This document shows positions 8,676 through 18,000 of a stretch of 22,381 bases of DNA, piece by piece; within the stretch, counting starts at the first letter, position 1; every line of letters starts with the position of its first letter. The notes below the pieces were generated by a model. The model saw only the letters and a list, made by a program, of their open reading frames with translations, ran no database searches and was not told where the DNA came from. The position numbers and the translations under genes are program-made. This DNA is from Flammula alnicola (lineage: Eukaryota > Basidiomycota > Agaricomycetes > Agaricales > Strophariaceae). Location of the stretch: positions 1 through 22,381 of the forward strand of contig JADNRV010000606.1 of NCBI GenBank assembly GCA_015499995.1. Direction: 5' to 3'.

Positions 8676-8694
8676 AAATGAAACGGTCGTAACA

Positions 8695-8699
8695 GAAAA
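8695..8699. repeat. Target-site duplication, right copy (GAAAA)
   Basis: Identical to 768-772 and directly outside the right LTR. On the hAT coding strand it is TTTTC, part of the codons for the A-F-S of the SERAFS motif. Confidence 0.9.
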
Positions 8700-11600
8700 G
8701 GCCCGCTCACTCGAAACAGATGAGGCCATGACTGCAAGATAGTCACGCGCCAGGGACACCCATGTTGGATAACGATGTGCATTGAGCTACAAAATTCAAT
8801 GTAAGTTGTTTGCAATATATCAGACAAGAATATCACGTACCCCCCACCACTGAACTATGTCCATGTCATCTGGAACAGCCTCAACAGTGTCAATGTAGCG
8901 GTGAAACTCGGTCATCCATGGCTTGGTTGGATCTGACATGGGATTGTCGTCATCTTCTTCACATTCTGAGTCAGTTTCAAGATTGCGGGAGAGGAGCCCC
9001 TGCATGCAAGATTTCTTTCTTGCACTGAGTGCATCTTTAGCCTGACTCTCGGAGGTACCCGCAGCGTGGAGACGTTTATACTGCTCGGAAAACTAGAGAA
9101 ACATTAGCTATTTTGTAAAGCATATATATTAGATATCAAATAGGGCCTACCTTTTTTTCGAGCAAGCTCTCAACGTCGCCCACTAATTTCTTGCCCCAGT
9201 ACTTCTTAAAGTGAGTCATTTTTTTCATTGGGTGTAACGCTGTGAGATGATGTGTCAATGAAGTATTTTACTCGAAATAAACAAAGGAAAAAACGTACCC
9301 ATGGCAAGAATATGTGCATCAGAAGCTGCGGTTTTGGTATAATACTCTTCCAGCTTTGCGATTGCGGCCTTCAAAGCTTGCTTGAATGGAGCATACTTCG
9401 CTTTATCTGCTCGTTTGTTCCAAGCGGCATGCAGGGCTTCGATCGCGGGTAGTGCATTGTATAATGTGGGCATATGTGCTGATGAAAAGGCTTGCTGCGC
9501 AACATCGGCATACTAAAGAAGAGACTTAGCAAATATATAAAAGAGGAGACATGATACGTACACTCAGCAGATCACAGAATAGGCCCACCCGCTCCCATTC
9601 ATTGTCGTCAAGGGTTAAGGCATCAATCTTCTTTCGCTTTGCGCTGTTTTCCTCCTTAAGGCCAAGGTCATAAACAAATGTGTCGACGAACTGAGCATAG
9701 CAGTCAGGACTTATAACAAGAACATAAGCCGATGATTTTATGACTCACCGACTTTTGGGACTCTGCACGATGAAGCATCACATATGTCGAGCTCCATCGA
9801 ACCTTCATGTCGATGAGGAGCTGGACTGGCTTAACAGCTTTGCGTTGTTGGACATTTTTAAATAGCTCCTTCCGCTGAGAGGAAGATTGTGCCTGTGAAG
9901 GGAAAAATTAATGACTGACATGGGACGCAATAGTGGGAACTGTGTACCTTCACACATATAGCACGTACAAGGCCGACTTCATCATGGTCAGCCGCATTCA
10001 CATTGGGCACATGCGCGTCTTCATTTTCAGCATTTGGATCATAATATTTTGCTTTGCTTTTTGTCGAGATAAGCGCCTGTGTTGCGAGATTTATTATATG
10101 CACGAGACATCTATCTTTATGTCAATATAAAGAATATGTCAAAAGATAGAATCACTACCTAATATGAAACTTTTCGACGTCATAACTATGACCGGTCTTC
10201 AAGCGATAGCAGCGCGCAAATTTGTCGAGCATAGTGTTATTGTTTGTAGCATTGTCACACGTAATGTGCCCAATCTAGTGCAAATTTAGAGAGTAAAGTA
10301 ATGAAGAGATGTGACGACATACTTTGTGAACAATTTTGAGCTGATTACATATCTTGTATAATGCCTGGCCTAGCCGAGTGCCGTTGTGAGCCGTATTCAT
10401 CTGGGTGAAACCCAAGAGAGCGTGCTGAAGTGTCCATTTCCCGGGTGAACGCTCTTCAACCCAGTGCCCAGTAACGGCAAAATAGCCATCAGAATTTGAT
10501 GCCTGCCATGCGTCGCAGGTAAGACTGACTTCTCCGGAGACCACCTTGCTCTTTTTGTCAAATAAATAAATGGCACGCATGCAATAGCATTCAAAAACTC
10601 ACGTTTAAACGTTCTTTGAGAGCTTTCATCTGATCTTTAAATGTTTGGATGATCTCCTTACGAATTTGCTTGCGAGTTGGTATTTTGACACCACATGTAG
10701 CACGGGAAGCAATAGCGATCATTTTTTTGAAGGTCGGGTGCTCGAAGGCTTGAATTGGCTGCTTAATAATTAGTTTCAAAGCAAAAGGATGAGTAGGATT
10801 GATACCCACCTGATCCGTTTCAACCAGCCATTGTATAGCGGCCTCCTTAAATATTTCATCGGTATATGGCTCCGGTTTGTCTTCTGGCTGAGCCTGGCTG
10901 AAGTGGTCACCAACCTGGGTCTGGATCATCTCCTCCAGAAGTGCTGCCTGGCACGCTTTTGTATCCTCGGGGAGCATCGACTCGAAATTATTCTTCTTGC
11001 ACCATCTCCGGTATACATCCTAGTGTGCATGCAATATTAAACAATGGAAAGTGATTGTAGCATATGACGTACCTTGTGACTAGCTGCCATGTGCCGACGC
11101 AGCATAGTGCAGTCGTCGACAAGAGTCAAGTCAATAGCGGAACATCCACGGCCATTTCTGTGAAATAGAGCTCAAGATATATTTTATTTCAAGAGAGAAT
11201 GGACTCACGCGCAAGACTTGCATTTTCGTCGTCCCTTTTTGTCACCTGGCCTGTGCGGGGCCTTCTCGAAAAACTCTTGGATGTCGGCAGTTGGGTTTGA
11301 CTTGTTTTTCTTCCGCGTTTCGCCATCAGAGTCCAGTTCAATGACATGCACATCATTGTGCATGCGCGAACTGTTAACCGTATTGATCAAGTCAAAAAAC
11401 CAATGAGATTCATTGAGATTCACTCGCAAAGAAGGTGCGACTCACCGGAACTTTTGCGAGCCCTTTTCTTTTTTCTTTTTTTCGTTACTCCTTGGGATGT
11501 CACGTCTGACACTTCCGACTGGTCGCGTCGTCATCTGCATCTGATACCATTGCCCTCTGTGGGCGTTTGTTCGATGGCGGTGGTGCTGCAGTTGCAGGTG

Positions 11601-11792
11601 TTGTTGTTGGTTCATCGAGATGTTGCAGTGCCTCGCTTGGCACTGGTGATCCTGCAGGGATTGCGAGGCTCGCTGGAGTTGGTCTCGGAGATAGACAAGC
11701 AGTGGCAGCATGTTCTGCAGTACGTGCTGCAACGCGTGCTGCTGAGGCAGCAAGAGCTTCACGGTGGGATGTGAGTGTGGGAGAGGAGACAT
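8700..11792 (-). pseudogene. hAT transposase, N-terminal and central part (14 exons)
   Basis: Exons (plus coordinates) are 11446-11792, 11209-11370, 11073-11157, 10810-11019, 10603-10761, 10323-10550, 10159-10274, 9948-10110, 9749-9892, 9562-9690, 9299-9512, 9151-9239, 8841-9092 and 8700-8786. Introns are 48-75 nt, GT-AG, and phases agree throughout. A BED-type zinc finger lies near residues 165-198 (CKSC ... HMAASH). The catalytic core has D in SLTCDAWQAS (about 334) and D in HITCDNATNN (about 404), then IRCLVHIINLATQ and RWSSTYVMLHRA. It ends SSVSSERAF where the LTR enters. The start (MSPLPHSHP) is the least sure part: another frame of exon 1 (REALAASAARVAAR) looks like a natural hAT N-terminus but would need a 1-nt change near 11520 and an upstream start. 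With 509-772 the total is 883 codons. Confidence 0.92.
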
Positions 11793-13602
11793 TGTTGGGG
11801 TCAGCAAGCTTCCCTGTGGGATTTTTCGCACACGTTAAAGATGCTTAGTGCGGGGTGTGTGTGAACTACTAGATAATCAAGTAGTCGCGTTTAATAGACT
11901 CGGTAATGTCTATTAAAGGATCACTATCAAATCTAATCTGCTTCACTTTTAATACTACTAGTCTACACTTCAAACACCCAAATCAATGTTTAGTTGACTT
12001 AGTTCGTCCAAGGGGAGGATAATAGTTTTATAGTATCGATACCTGATGAAAGGTTTGCGATAAAAGAAGGTTTCTAACTAAGTAACGGCTGGGGCAAGGC
12101 CTTAGACGCGTTAATAGTCAATAGGTCGTTTTAAGTCCAATAGACTTGTGTGATTTCGTAACTGGTGGCCTGAAACTAGTGCTCTATGCACAAACTGCTA
12201 GCTGATCTCGTTCTAACTTGTTCTCCAATTGAGAAGATGGCTCTATGCCCTTTACTTGTCTTTACTTGTCTCAAAAACTCTACTAGTGGAAAGAGGCGCG
12301 CAGACTCCTTATCTGCCGACACTACAGTTCCTACACAATGGCCAGAGGCGCGTAGACGCTTCGTCTACCGACACTACAGTCCAGGTCCCCAGATGTCCTT
12401 TGACAAAGGGTAGGTTTTGAACAAGTCACTTAGACAGGTTCCTTGGCTTATAACTCTCTTTCTTTGGCTTGGAAGCGCACTTAGACACTTGTTCTCTCTC
12501 TTAACAGTTCGTTTATATCGTTACTTGGTTTCTTTTATATTATGGGACTCTCGCTTTGAAGCTACCTAGTACTTAGAGGCGAAACACTTAAGATATAACT
12601 CTTAAGCGCTTGTATCTCGTGGGTGGTAAATTGCTTGTCTTCTACGGTGTTACAGGGCTGCTTATATACTACTGAGACGATATATTATTACATAGACGCA
12701 ATGACGAGAATATAGAGATTTCATGGGCATTTGTGCGCGAGCGGCGGCCTTGTGGAGTACAGTTTCCGTGCTCACCCGCTCAATCATGCCTTTTTGGTTG
12801 GATCGGGAGCTCAGATCGTCGTCGGTTCGGCTAACTTAAGCGCCTAAGACTTAATCCTCCTCGACCGCGTGGTATACAAGCTCGTGACCTTTCGTTTTCA
12901 TTGGTATCTTGTCCTGTCATTGGCTATAGACTGACCGGAGCATAGACGCGCCTACATCTCGTCGGAGACGCTCGGGCAATCCACGCATGTTCTGTCCGAG
13001 ATAATGCTCGTGATTAGGGTTGTAACCCTTCGTCCTCTGTACCCGATACTCTGGTACCCTCGGCGTGCATCTGGGATCTCGCTATGTCGAGTTATGCACC
13101 CCGGAAATCTTCCTGTACCCAGTTATTACCCGATATGGTATGTGTTCCCAATTAGGTATCCCTCTGATCCGAGCTTTGATCGGCGTTGCTACAGGCGCGT
13201 TTATGGGCGTCTGCTTTACCCTGGCTGCTCCACTGTCCTCGATGCCTTCGGCAATGTCACGCGACCTGTCCTGTAGTGTGCCTAGATGTCCGTTCTTTTA
13301 ATCTAGAGATCCGCGCCCTCGCTGTATAGGCCGGATGGTTAAGATATTACTGAAAGGCGCCTATTTCCGTACACTTCATTAGATGTATTGACTAGTATCT
13401 CAATAGTTACTAATGATAATGTCTTTAATTGACCGCGCGTTCCTCGTTATCTTGCATAGTTTCCTCTAGTCCTTAGTAGTCTTGTTATTGTAATGTCCAG
13501 ACTTGTAACATTGAGACTACATTGTAAGCTTTACTAAGTGCTAAAAATAGCTCAGGTAAGGAGAATAGTATTCCGTTCAGAGCTAGCCGCTCGCGGTCTC
13601 TT
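11793..13602. other. 1.8-kb stretch without recognised genes
   Basis: Only short, unconserved-looking reading frames are present. The expected hAT right end was not seen. The region holds a doubled TTTACTTGTC (12251-12270), a pair of tandem hairpins (12292-12383), several copies of TAGACGC, and GGTGTTACA (12646-12654) and TGTAACATTG words that resemble LTR ends without a matching partner. It could be an old solo LTR or the long upstream region of the gene at 14150. No choice can be made by eye. Confidence 0.4.
12292..12383 (+). repeat. Two tandem hairpin units with compensating changes
   Basis: Two copies with a 52-bp period start AGAGGCGCG and share CCGACACTACAGT after a small stem. Unit 1 has GCAGA/TCTGC (12300-12316), unit 2 has GTAGACG/CGTCTAC (12352-12358, 12362-12368) with a CTT loop. 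The C-to-T change in one arm is matched by G-to-A in the other. This suggests that folding, as DNA or RNA, has been kept. Confidence 0.45.
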
Positions 13603-13604
13603 CA

Positions 13605-13641
13605 TCTCCCCCCAACTTAGATATTGACTGTCCCCAGTCAA
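13605..13641 (+). promoter_or_regulatory. Shared upstream block, copy 1
   Basis: TCTCCCCCCAACTT (13605-13618) is followed 5 bp later by TTGACTG-TCCC-CAGTCAA (13624-13641), an inverted repeat with 7-bp arms. The same arrangement lies upstream of the second gene at 16886-16919. It is about 400 bp upstream of the TATA box of the first gene and may be a binding site for a dimeric regulator. Confidence 0.5.
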
Positions 13642-14037
13642 CCATATCGCACACTATCAAGGGTCTCTTTCATTTGTTTCTTCGTTCAACATTTGCCTAT
13701 GCAATCCTTTAGGAGCGCCTATGTTCTCATGACAAAGCTTGCCGTTGTAATGAGAAGCACGGTGAAGACTTCCTGCCTAACAAACTTTCCGAAGTTCCCA
13801 ACTCGTGTTCTAAGGTCTTTCCATCCTAGGAATAACTTCCTTAACCGTTGCTGATCCTGACCATCGGTAAGCGCTTCTAATGACTCCGCTTCCTCGAAAG
13901 GCTACACAACTGATTCTATCAGGTTTTAACATATCCTGCGGCTTCTTTCTTGGTGAATACGAAGAATTGCACTCCGTCATAGTCGTTCGGTTGCAGTCGG
14001 TGACTCGGTGCGGTGTCTGTAGTTTGTTTTGGCCCGC
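13642..14037 (+). other. Upstream region of the first cluster gene
   Basis: About 400 bp between the shared block and the TATA box. No coding frame could be supported. No further repeat was seen apart from scattered pyrimidine runs. Confidence 0.35.
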
Positions 14038-14047
14038 GTATATAAAC
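14038..14047 (+). promoter_or_regulatory. TATA box of the first cluster gene
   Basis: GTATATAAAC within GGCCCGCGTATATAAACTGG. The downstream sequence is rich in CAAC and CT words, typical of fungal start regions. The ATG at 14150 would follow a leader of roughly 75-80 nt. Confidence 0.6.
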
Positions 14048-14149
14048 TGGACATACGCGCTCCTTTAGACTTCAACACTCTCCGCATTTCCCAACCACCA
14101 CTGTCAACAACTGCTTCGCTGTCCTATCCTCTAACTAATCATTCCTATC

Positions 14150-16404
14150 ATGCCTTCCCCCCTCTATGCTTCCTTGCAACCTGCTTGGACCTTTCTCAGC
14201 CAAAAGCTGATTTGGTTTGCTATCACACCCGAAACGCGTCATGTTTCTGGGCGTCGCGAACTCTGTTCCAATTGGCCACTCCCATGGTAAGGGACTTTTT
14301 GTCTTTTTGCCCATTATATATCCTTTATCTTCTGGCCTCCCCTTAGAACAACTATATGCGCGAGCTGGAGGCTACAGGCTCCCCCGAACCTCTGCCTTGT
14401 CTGCGCATTCGTCGGTGGATGTGGTTCTTGGCCAACGCCGCTGATGAGGATGTCCCTCCCTTCGCTCGGATTGACATTTTTAATGTCACCCAGGAGGTAA
14501 GTACCTAGGTATTACTTTTTTTACGTCTTGGGAGATCGCTCATCACAGTCCCTGTCTGTTGTAGGCAAATTTTTATCCATTGTACGCCGATTGGGTTTCG
14601 GACGCGGGTGTGGACTGCGTACCTCCCTATCCGCATTACGTTGGTATGGCCCAACGTCTCTTAGACGCGGAGTGGATCTCTTCCCCGTTGTAGAGGCTAC
14701 CCAGGTGCCCCCTGGTACATATCTTTTTCGTTTTATCGTTTATCCCGTCTGTTCGCTTACGGCTTCTTTTGTTTAGCTACTGTACCAGAGATGGACCTCG
14801 ACGCAATGCGTCTTTCGCCACCCCCGTTGCCCGCTCTTCAACCCGCGATGGAAGCCGCTGAGGTTTCCCCTGGTACGTATTTTCTATCTTAGTATCCTAT
14901 TAATGTGTTGTTTACCCTGTCTTCATGGCAGACGGTATGGACTTGGGCATAAACGAGGCAAGTCTGCCACCGCCCTCTCCACTCCTTGGTGCGTAGTTGA
15001 TCTTACATCTTTTATTCGTCCTTGACTAACTCGTCGTCTGCTAGCTACTAGCCCAGACATGGCCACTGGAGAGGCGCGTTTATCGCTCTCCCCATCTCCT
15101 GTGGTACCACTCGCGACGGAGGATCCTGAGGATAGGCTGCGTTCCCTCCTCGAGCCGCCTCCTCGTCGTCCTAGGGGTCACAAGGGCAAAGCTCGGGCTC
15201 GCACCCCGTCCCTCCTTCCTTCTCTTGCACCAGCACCTCCCCTTCGCGCACCATTTACTCGCGCGGCGGCTGCTCGTCTTGCAGCGTCTTCTAGTGTTAC
15301 CCCAAGACTGCTGGAGACCCTGGACGCGGACCCCTCAGTTCTCGCGGATCGCGCCGCTGCTGCTCGACTCGTGGTTACTCGTCGACAAACAGCTCTTCCT
15401 GGGGTTGCTTCAAGCTCGCGGGTAACCTTGGACGTCGAGCCTGCTGCTCCCCCGACTCTTAAACGCAAGGTCGCCGCACTCGGCGATGCCAGAAGTAAGC
15501 GCCCGCGACTCGAAGTCGCACCAGACGTCCCAGCGTCAAACTTTGCTCCTTCGAGCAAACTCCTGGCTGAGCAGTTTACTCTGCTCTTGGGTAACGGCCC
15601 CATGACTTTGGTGAGTACTGTTTCTTTTCTTCCATCTTTAGTTATATATCCTCATTACTTGTGTACCAGACACCACCGGTGTGCACTGCGTGCCGTCTCA
15701 AGGGTTTAGAACCTGAGGAGTGCGTCATTCCACCCGGTGAACACGGCTGCGAACGGTGCAAGCGGAACCGACACGGTATCTGCTCTTTCCGAGCGAAGCT
15801 CAAGGATCAAATCCCCAACTTCGAAGCCTCGGTCGAAGTTAGCCAGCTTTCTTTGACCAGTGAGTACCTCATTCTCATGTCCTTTATTTTCCCCAAGTTA
15901 ATCATGTATTCTTTAGACCTTCACAACCTCTTTGGCCGCCTTCATCGCACTAGCACTTGGAATTTGGTCCAGCGGGAGTACGTTCGCCAAAGCGAGCTCG
16001 AAATGTCCGCGTTATCGCGCGAAATTTCGAGTTCCTTGCATCGCTTAGTCGCGACGGATCCCGACGATTCCTTCCAGGAGTTGTATGTCGAGGATAACGA
16101 AGCCATGGCAGCCTTGGTTGACGTCTTGTCTGCCTTGGCTCCTGGCTCGTTGCCTTGCACTGATCCTCACCCGGACTCGCGTACTTCGCTATCCGAGTTG
16201 GCTTCGTTGCTAGAAGGCGTCCCAGCTCCAAGCTGGTTTCCTCGACCGGACCATCGTTTCCTGCCTCGTGCCGTCCCTCCCCCAGAGAACGTTTCCGACG
16301 CTGGTGACGTTGCTGGTTCGGTCGATACCGACACCGCGCTTGCAGAGTTAGATGACCTCGATGAACAGGTCGCCATTCTGGAGTCTCTTACTTCGGCCAA
16401 GTAG
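14150..16404 (+). CDS. Unassigned multi-exon gene with a Zn2Cys6-like cysteine cluster
   Basis: Proposed exons are 14150-14286, 14347-14496, 14565-14714, 14777-14872, 14932-14988, 15045-15610, 15670-15859 and 15917-16404, with GT-AG introns of 56-68 nt. The product would be about 610 residues. The N-terminal part is Trp-rich (PAWTFLSQKLIWF; RIRRWMWFLANAADED). The middle is Pro/Ser/Ala-rich with a basic stretch (KRKVAALGDARSKRPR, likely nuclear localisation). A cluster CX2CX9CX8CX2CX7C follows (CTACRLKG ... CERCKRNRHGIC). The C-terminal part is acidic and helical. The cluster resembles fungal Zn2Cys6 DNA-binding domains but has a longer first loop and lies past mid-protein. Two joins (exon 1/2 and within exon 3 near 14685) each lack one base for a continuous frame, so this copy may be damaged or the model wrong there. 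Role unknown, perhaps a regulator. Confidence 0.65.
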
Positions 16405-16885
16405 TTTGGACTTGGTGAGTCTTGTCCTATCTTTTTAGTCTAGCCAATATTGACTCCTGCTTTTACAGTCATATATTCGCTTATCTTGCACTTTCTTGGG
16501 ACTTGAACAGCTTATGTAGCATACAGCCCATTACTTTGTTATCTTATTGGTGTACTAGCTTCGCTATTAGATAGTTTTTAGGGTCTATCTGTTGTAGCTT
16601 AGCTAGTGGTTATCTTTATATCTTGTTATAATTGTAAAACCCTTGTCTTGTTGCTTGATTCAGAGTCTGATCACTAAGTTTCGCTTCAAAGAAGGTCTGC
16701 AGAATCTCCTCACATTGCTGTAAGTATCTGCATTTTAAACTTTTAAGCCTTCCTCAAGACTTTATAGCCTTACTTGACCGGGTTTTTGATATAAAATCCG
16801 TAGTTAAAATCGCAAAATTCTGGCTGGTAACCATAGACGCTCCTATGCATCGGCTGATCGTTCTGCGTGCGCACACCCTGTACCT
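16405..16885 (+). other. Intergenic region between the two cluster genes
   Basis: AT-rich, with no coding frame. It includes the 3' end of the first gene (T-rich stretches near 16430-16660) and CATAGACGC at 16832-16840. No separate gene was seen. Confidence 0.4.
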
Positions 16886-16919
16886 CTCCCCCCAACTTTA
16901 AAATCAACTGTCCCAGTTG
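16886..16919 (+). promoter_or_regulatory. Shared upstream block, copy 2
   Basis: CTCCCCCCAACTT lies at 16886-16898, followed 6 bp later by CAACTG-TCC-CAGTTG (16905-16919), an inverted repeat with 6-bp arms. Compared with copy 1 both outer arm bases have changed together, so the symmetry is kept. It lies about 105 bp upstream of the TATA-like box of the second gene. Confidence 0.5.
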
Positions 16920-17022
16920 TTCCAAGTCCATACTAGAGATCGGTTACTATGTGCGGTTCATCCTGGAAAGTAGCGTACTGTGATCGGTTGCCCAGAACCA
17001 ATTTTCACGCCCTCTGTCGTTC

Positions 17023-17030
17023 AATATAAA
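17023..17030 (+). promoter_or_regulatory. TATA-like box of the second cluster gene
   Basis: AATATAAA within GTTCAATATAAAACCCAGAC. It is only about 35 bp upstream of the chosen ATG at 17059, so the 5' leader would be very short. Confidence 0.45.
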
Positions 17031-17058
17031 ACCCAGACATTGGACCCTAGAGCTCCCC

Positions 17059-17790
17059 ATGGCTTCTAACAACCAAGTAGACGCGTCTAACACCCCTCCG
17101 GCTTATAATCAAAACCTCCGCGACATATGGGATGGTCGCTCCCATACTACTCCCGAGGAACAAGTTGCTATCAAGGAGGCGCGGTTTACCGCTCTTTTCA
17201 ACGCCACTCACAACCTCGACACCGCTCAAATCCGCCTTCAAGACGAGTATCCTATTCCCGAGTTTACCGCATTCACGCAGGCTTTCGTGCGTTGCTCATT
17301 ATTCATTTCCACATTCACATCCTCATCTCTCATCTTACTTCGCTTAGTTGGACTACCACGACGCTGTCCCCGAGGGTACCGTCCATGGACAGGAATCCGC
17401 TGGCTTCTACTGCGTTCTGAACGGACTCTGGTTCCGTTTAATCGGTACTCCGCGCGAGCATTTTGGTGGCGAGATGGCCGGGAAGGTATACGCGCTTATG
17501 TGTTGCCCCACTCTCCCTGCCTATCCGCAGTCCAACACTGTATGCTTTATCATTTCTCATATGTCATCCGCTTTCTAACTTTCATGGGTGACTTCTAGAC
17601 CGCTCACTTGGCCTGGAAACTCGCAAGCGAAGGTGTAGGCAAGGTTATCCAGCATATTGAGGATAAACGTGTCGTCTGTTACTTAGTCGGTACACACATT
17701 CGTGCCTTCCGCGACCTTCAGTTACAGCTTGCCCCTAAACCTAGACATAGCCGTAGAGTTCCTACCCATCTCGTACGTTACTTGGCTTAG
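17059..17790 (+). CDS. Unassigned three-exon gene, 203 residues
   Basis: Exons 17059-17286, 17348-17539 and 17599-17790 are joined by GT-AG introns of 61 and 59 nt, all phase 0, giving 203 residues and TAG. The start context CCCCATGGCT is good. The N-terminus is Asn/Gln-rich (MASNNQVDASNTPPAYNQNL), followed by a helical segment (TPEEQVAIKEARFTALFN), a central GFYCVLNGLWFRLIG stretch with aromatic residues, and a basic C-terminus (PKPRHSRRVPTHLVRYLA). No transmembrane segment, signal peptide or known domain was recognised. It shares orientation and an upstream block with the gene before it, so the two may be expressed together. The frame is undamaged, which favours a working gene. It could be host-encoded or an accessory gene of a mobile element. 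Confidence 0.65.
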
Positions 17791-17876
17791 TGTAGTGTTT
17801 CCTAGTCCGCTTGTAGACCCTTCATCAACGTTGAAGTGATTTTATTGCCTAGAATAGTAACGATCACCTGTATGTG

Positions 17877-17899
17877 CCAGTATCATGTATGATACCTGG
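17877..17899 (+). other. Hairpin downstream of the second gene
   Basis: CCAG-TATCAT-GT-ATGATA-CCTGG folds into a stem of about 10 bp with one bulge, 87 nt after the stop codon. It may be a 3' UTR structure or a chance palindrome. Confidence 0.3.
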
Positions 17900-18000
17900 G
17901 CTGCCTGCCAATAAGGAGTGTACATCCACAAGGCTAACAACCCCCTTGGGCAGTTGCCCAACACTATGCAACATAATATCTATAGGCTGCCGGGGTGCCA

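Larger units (their letters stand above)
773..8694 (-). mobile_element. Ty3/gypsy chromovirus retrotransposon, full length but decayed
   Basis: This is a 7.9-kb LTR retrotransposon read on the minus strand. The order from the 5' end is: LTR 8694-8191, primer site 8189-8179, gag, pol (protease, RT, RNase H, integrase, GPY/F module, chromodomain), two extra reading frames, polypurine tract 1290-1278, LTR 1277-773. RT before integrase and a C-terminal chromodomain place it in the chromoviruses of the Ty3/gypsy (Metaviridae) lineage. The self-complementary primer site is like that of Tf1 and sushi. By eye the LTRs differ by about 12 substitutions and 3 small indels, so the insertion is fairly young. 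The coding region, however, carries frameshifts and many CGA-to-TGA stops, and the copy should be non-autonomous. Confidence 0.96.
8191..8694 (-). repeat. 5' LTR of the Ty3/gypsy element
   Basis: A 504-bp copy with intact inverted ends TGTTACGAC/GTCGTAACA. Reading on the minus strand, U3 spans 8694-8400 with three GATAAG words (8675-8659), a GAGAGGA-GAG-TCCTCTC inverted repeat (8519-8535) and a TATA box. R-U5 spans 8399-8191 with two stem-loops. The start site at 8399 is inferred from the TATA distance and the primer-site match. Confidence 0.95.
332..11792 (-). mobile_element. hAT DNA transposon, interrupted by a retrotransposon
   Basis: The element comprises a minus-strand hAT transposase gene split by a Ty3/gypsy insertion. 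The left end is taken at TAGTGATGTGCGGGCCCGG (332-350), which resembles typical hAT termini and is followed by GC-rich subterminal repeats to about 475. The matching right end (the complement of GTGATGTGCGGG) was not found upstream of the transposase start, so the right coordinate is only the start codon chosen for the gene. The right end may be lost, diverged, or displaced by later insertion. The element cannot work as it stands because its transposase is interrupted. Confidence 0.75.

Noticed and set aside
8433..8759. A 108-codon minus-strand frame starting in the hAT exon and running into the LTR
   Set aside because: It is a chance read-through from the interrupted hAT exon into U3. It contains no extra conserved sequence.
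11446..11792. A one-base frameshift in hAT exon 1, suggested by the natural-looking alternative frame
   Set aside because: The frame starting MSPLPHSHP joins exon 2 in phase without any change, so damage is not required. The alternative is kept only as a note on the start.
13004..13301. Two overlapping short plus-strand frames (78-90 codons)
   Set aside because: No conserved motif, no clear promoter or splice partner, and composition like the surrounding non-coding DNA.
13504..13618. A possible LTR end with a polypurine tract (AAGTTGGGGGGAG on the minus strand)
   Set aside because: No second copy of the adjoining sequence exists to serve as the other LTR. The C-run recurs upstream of the second gene, where promoter use explains it better.
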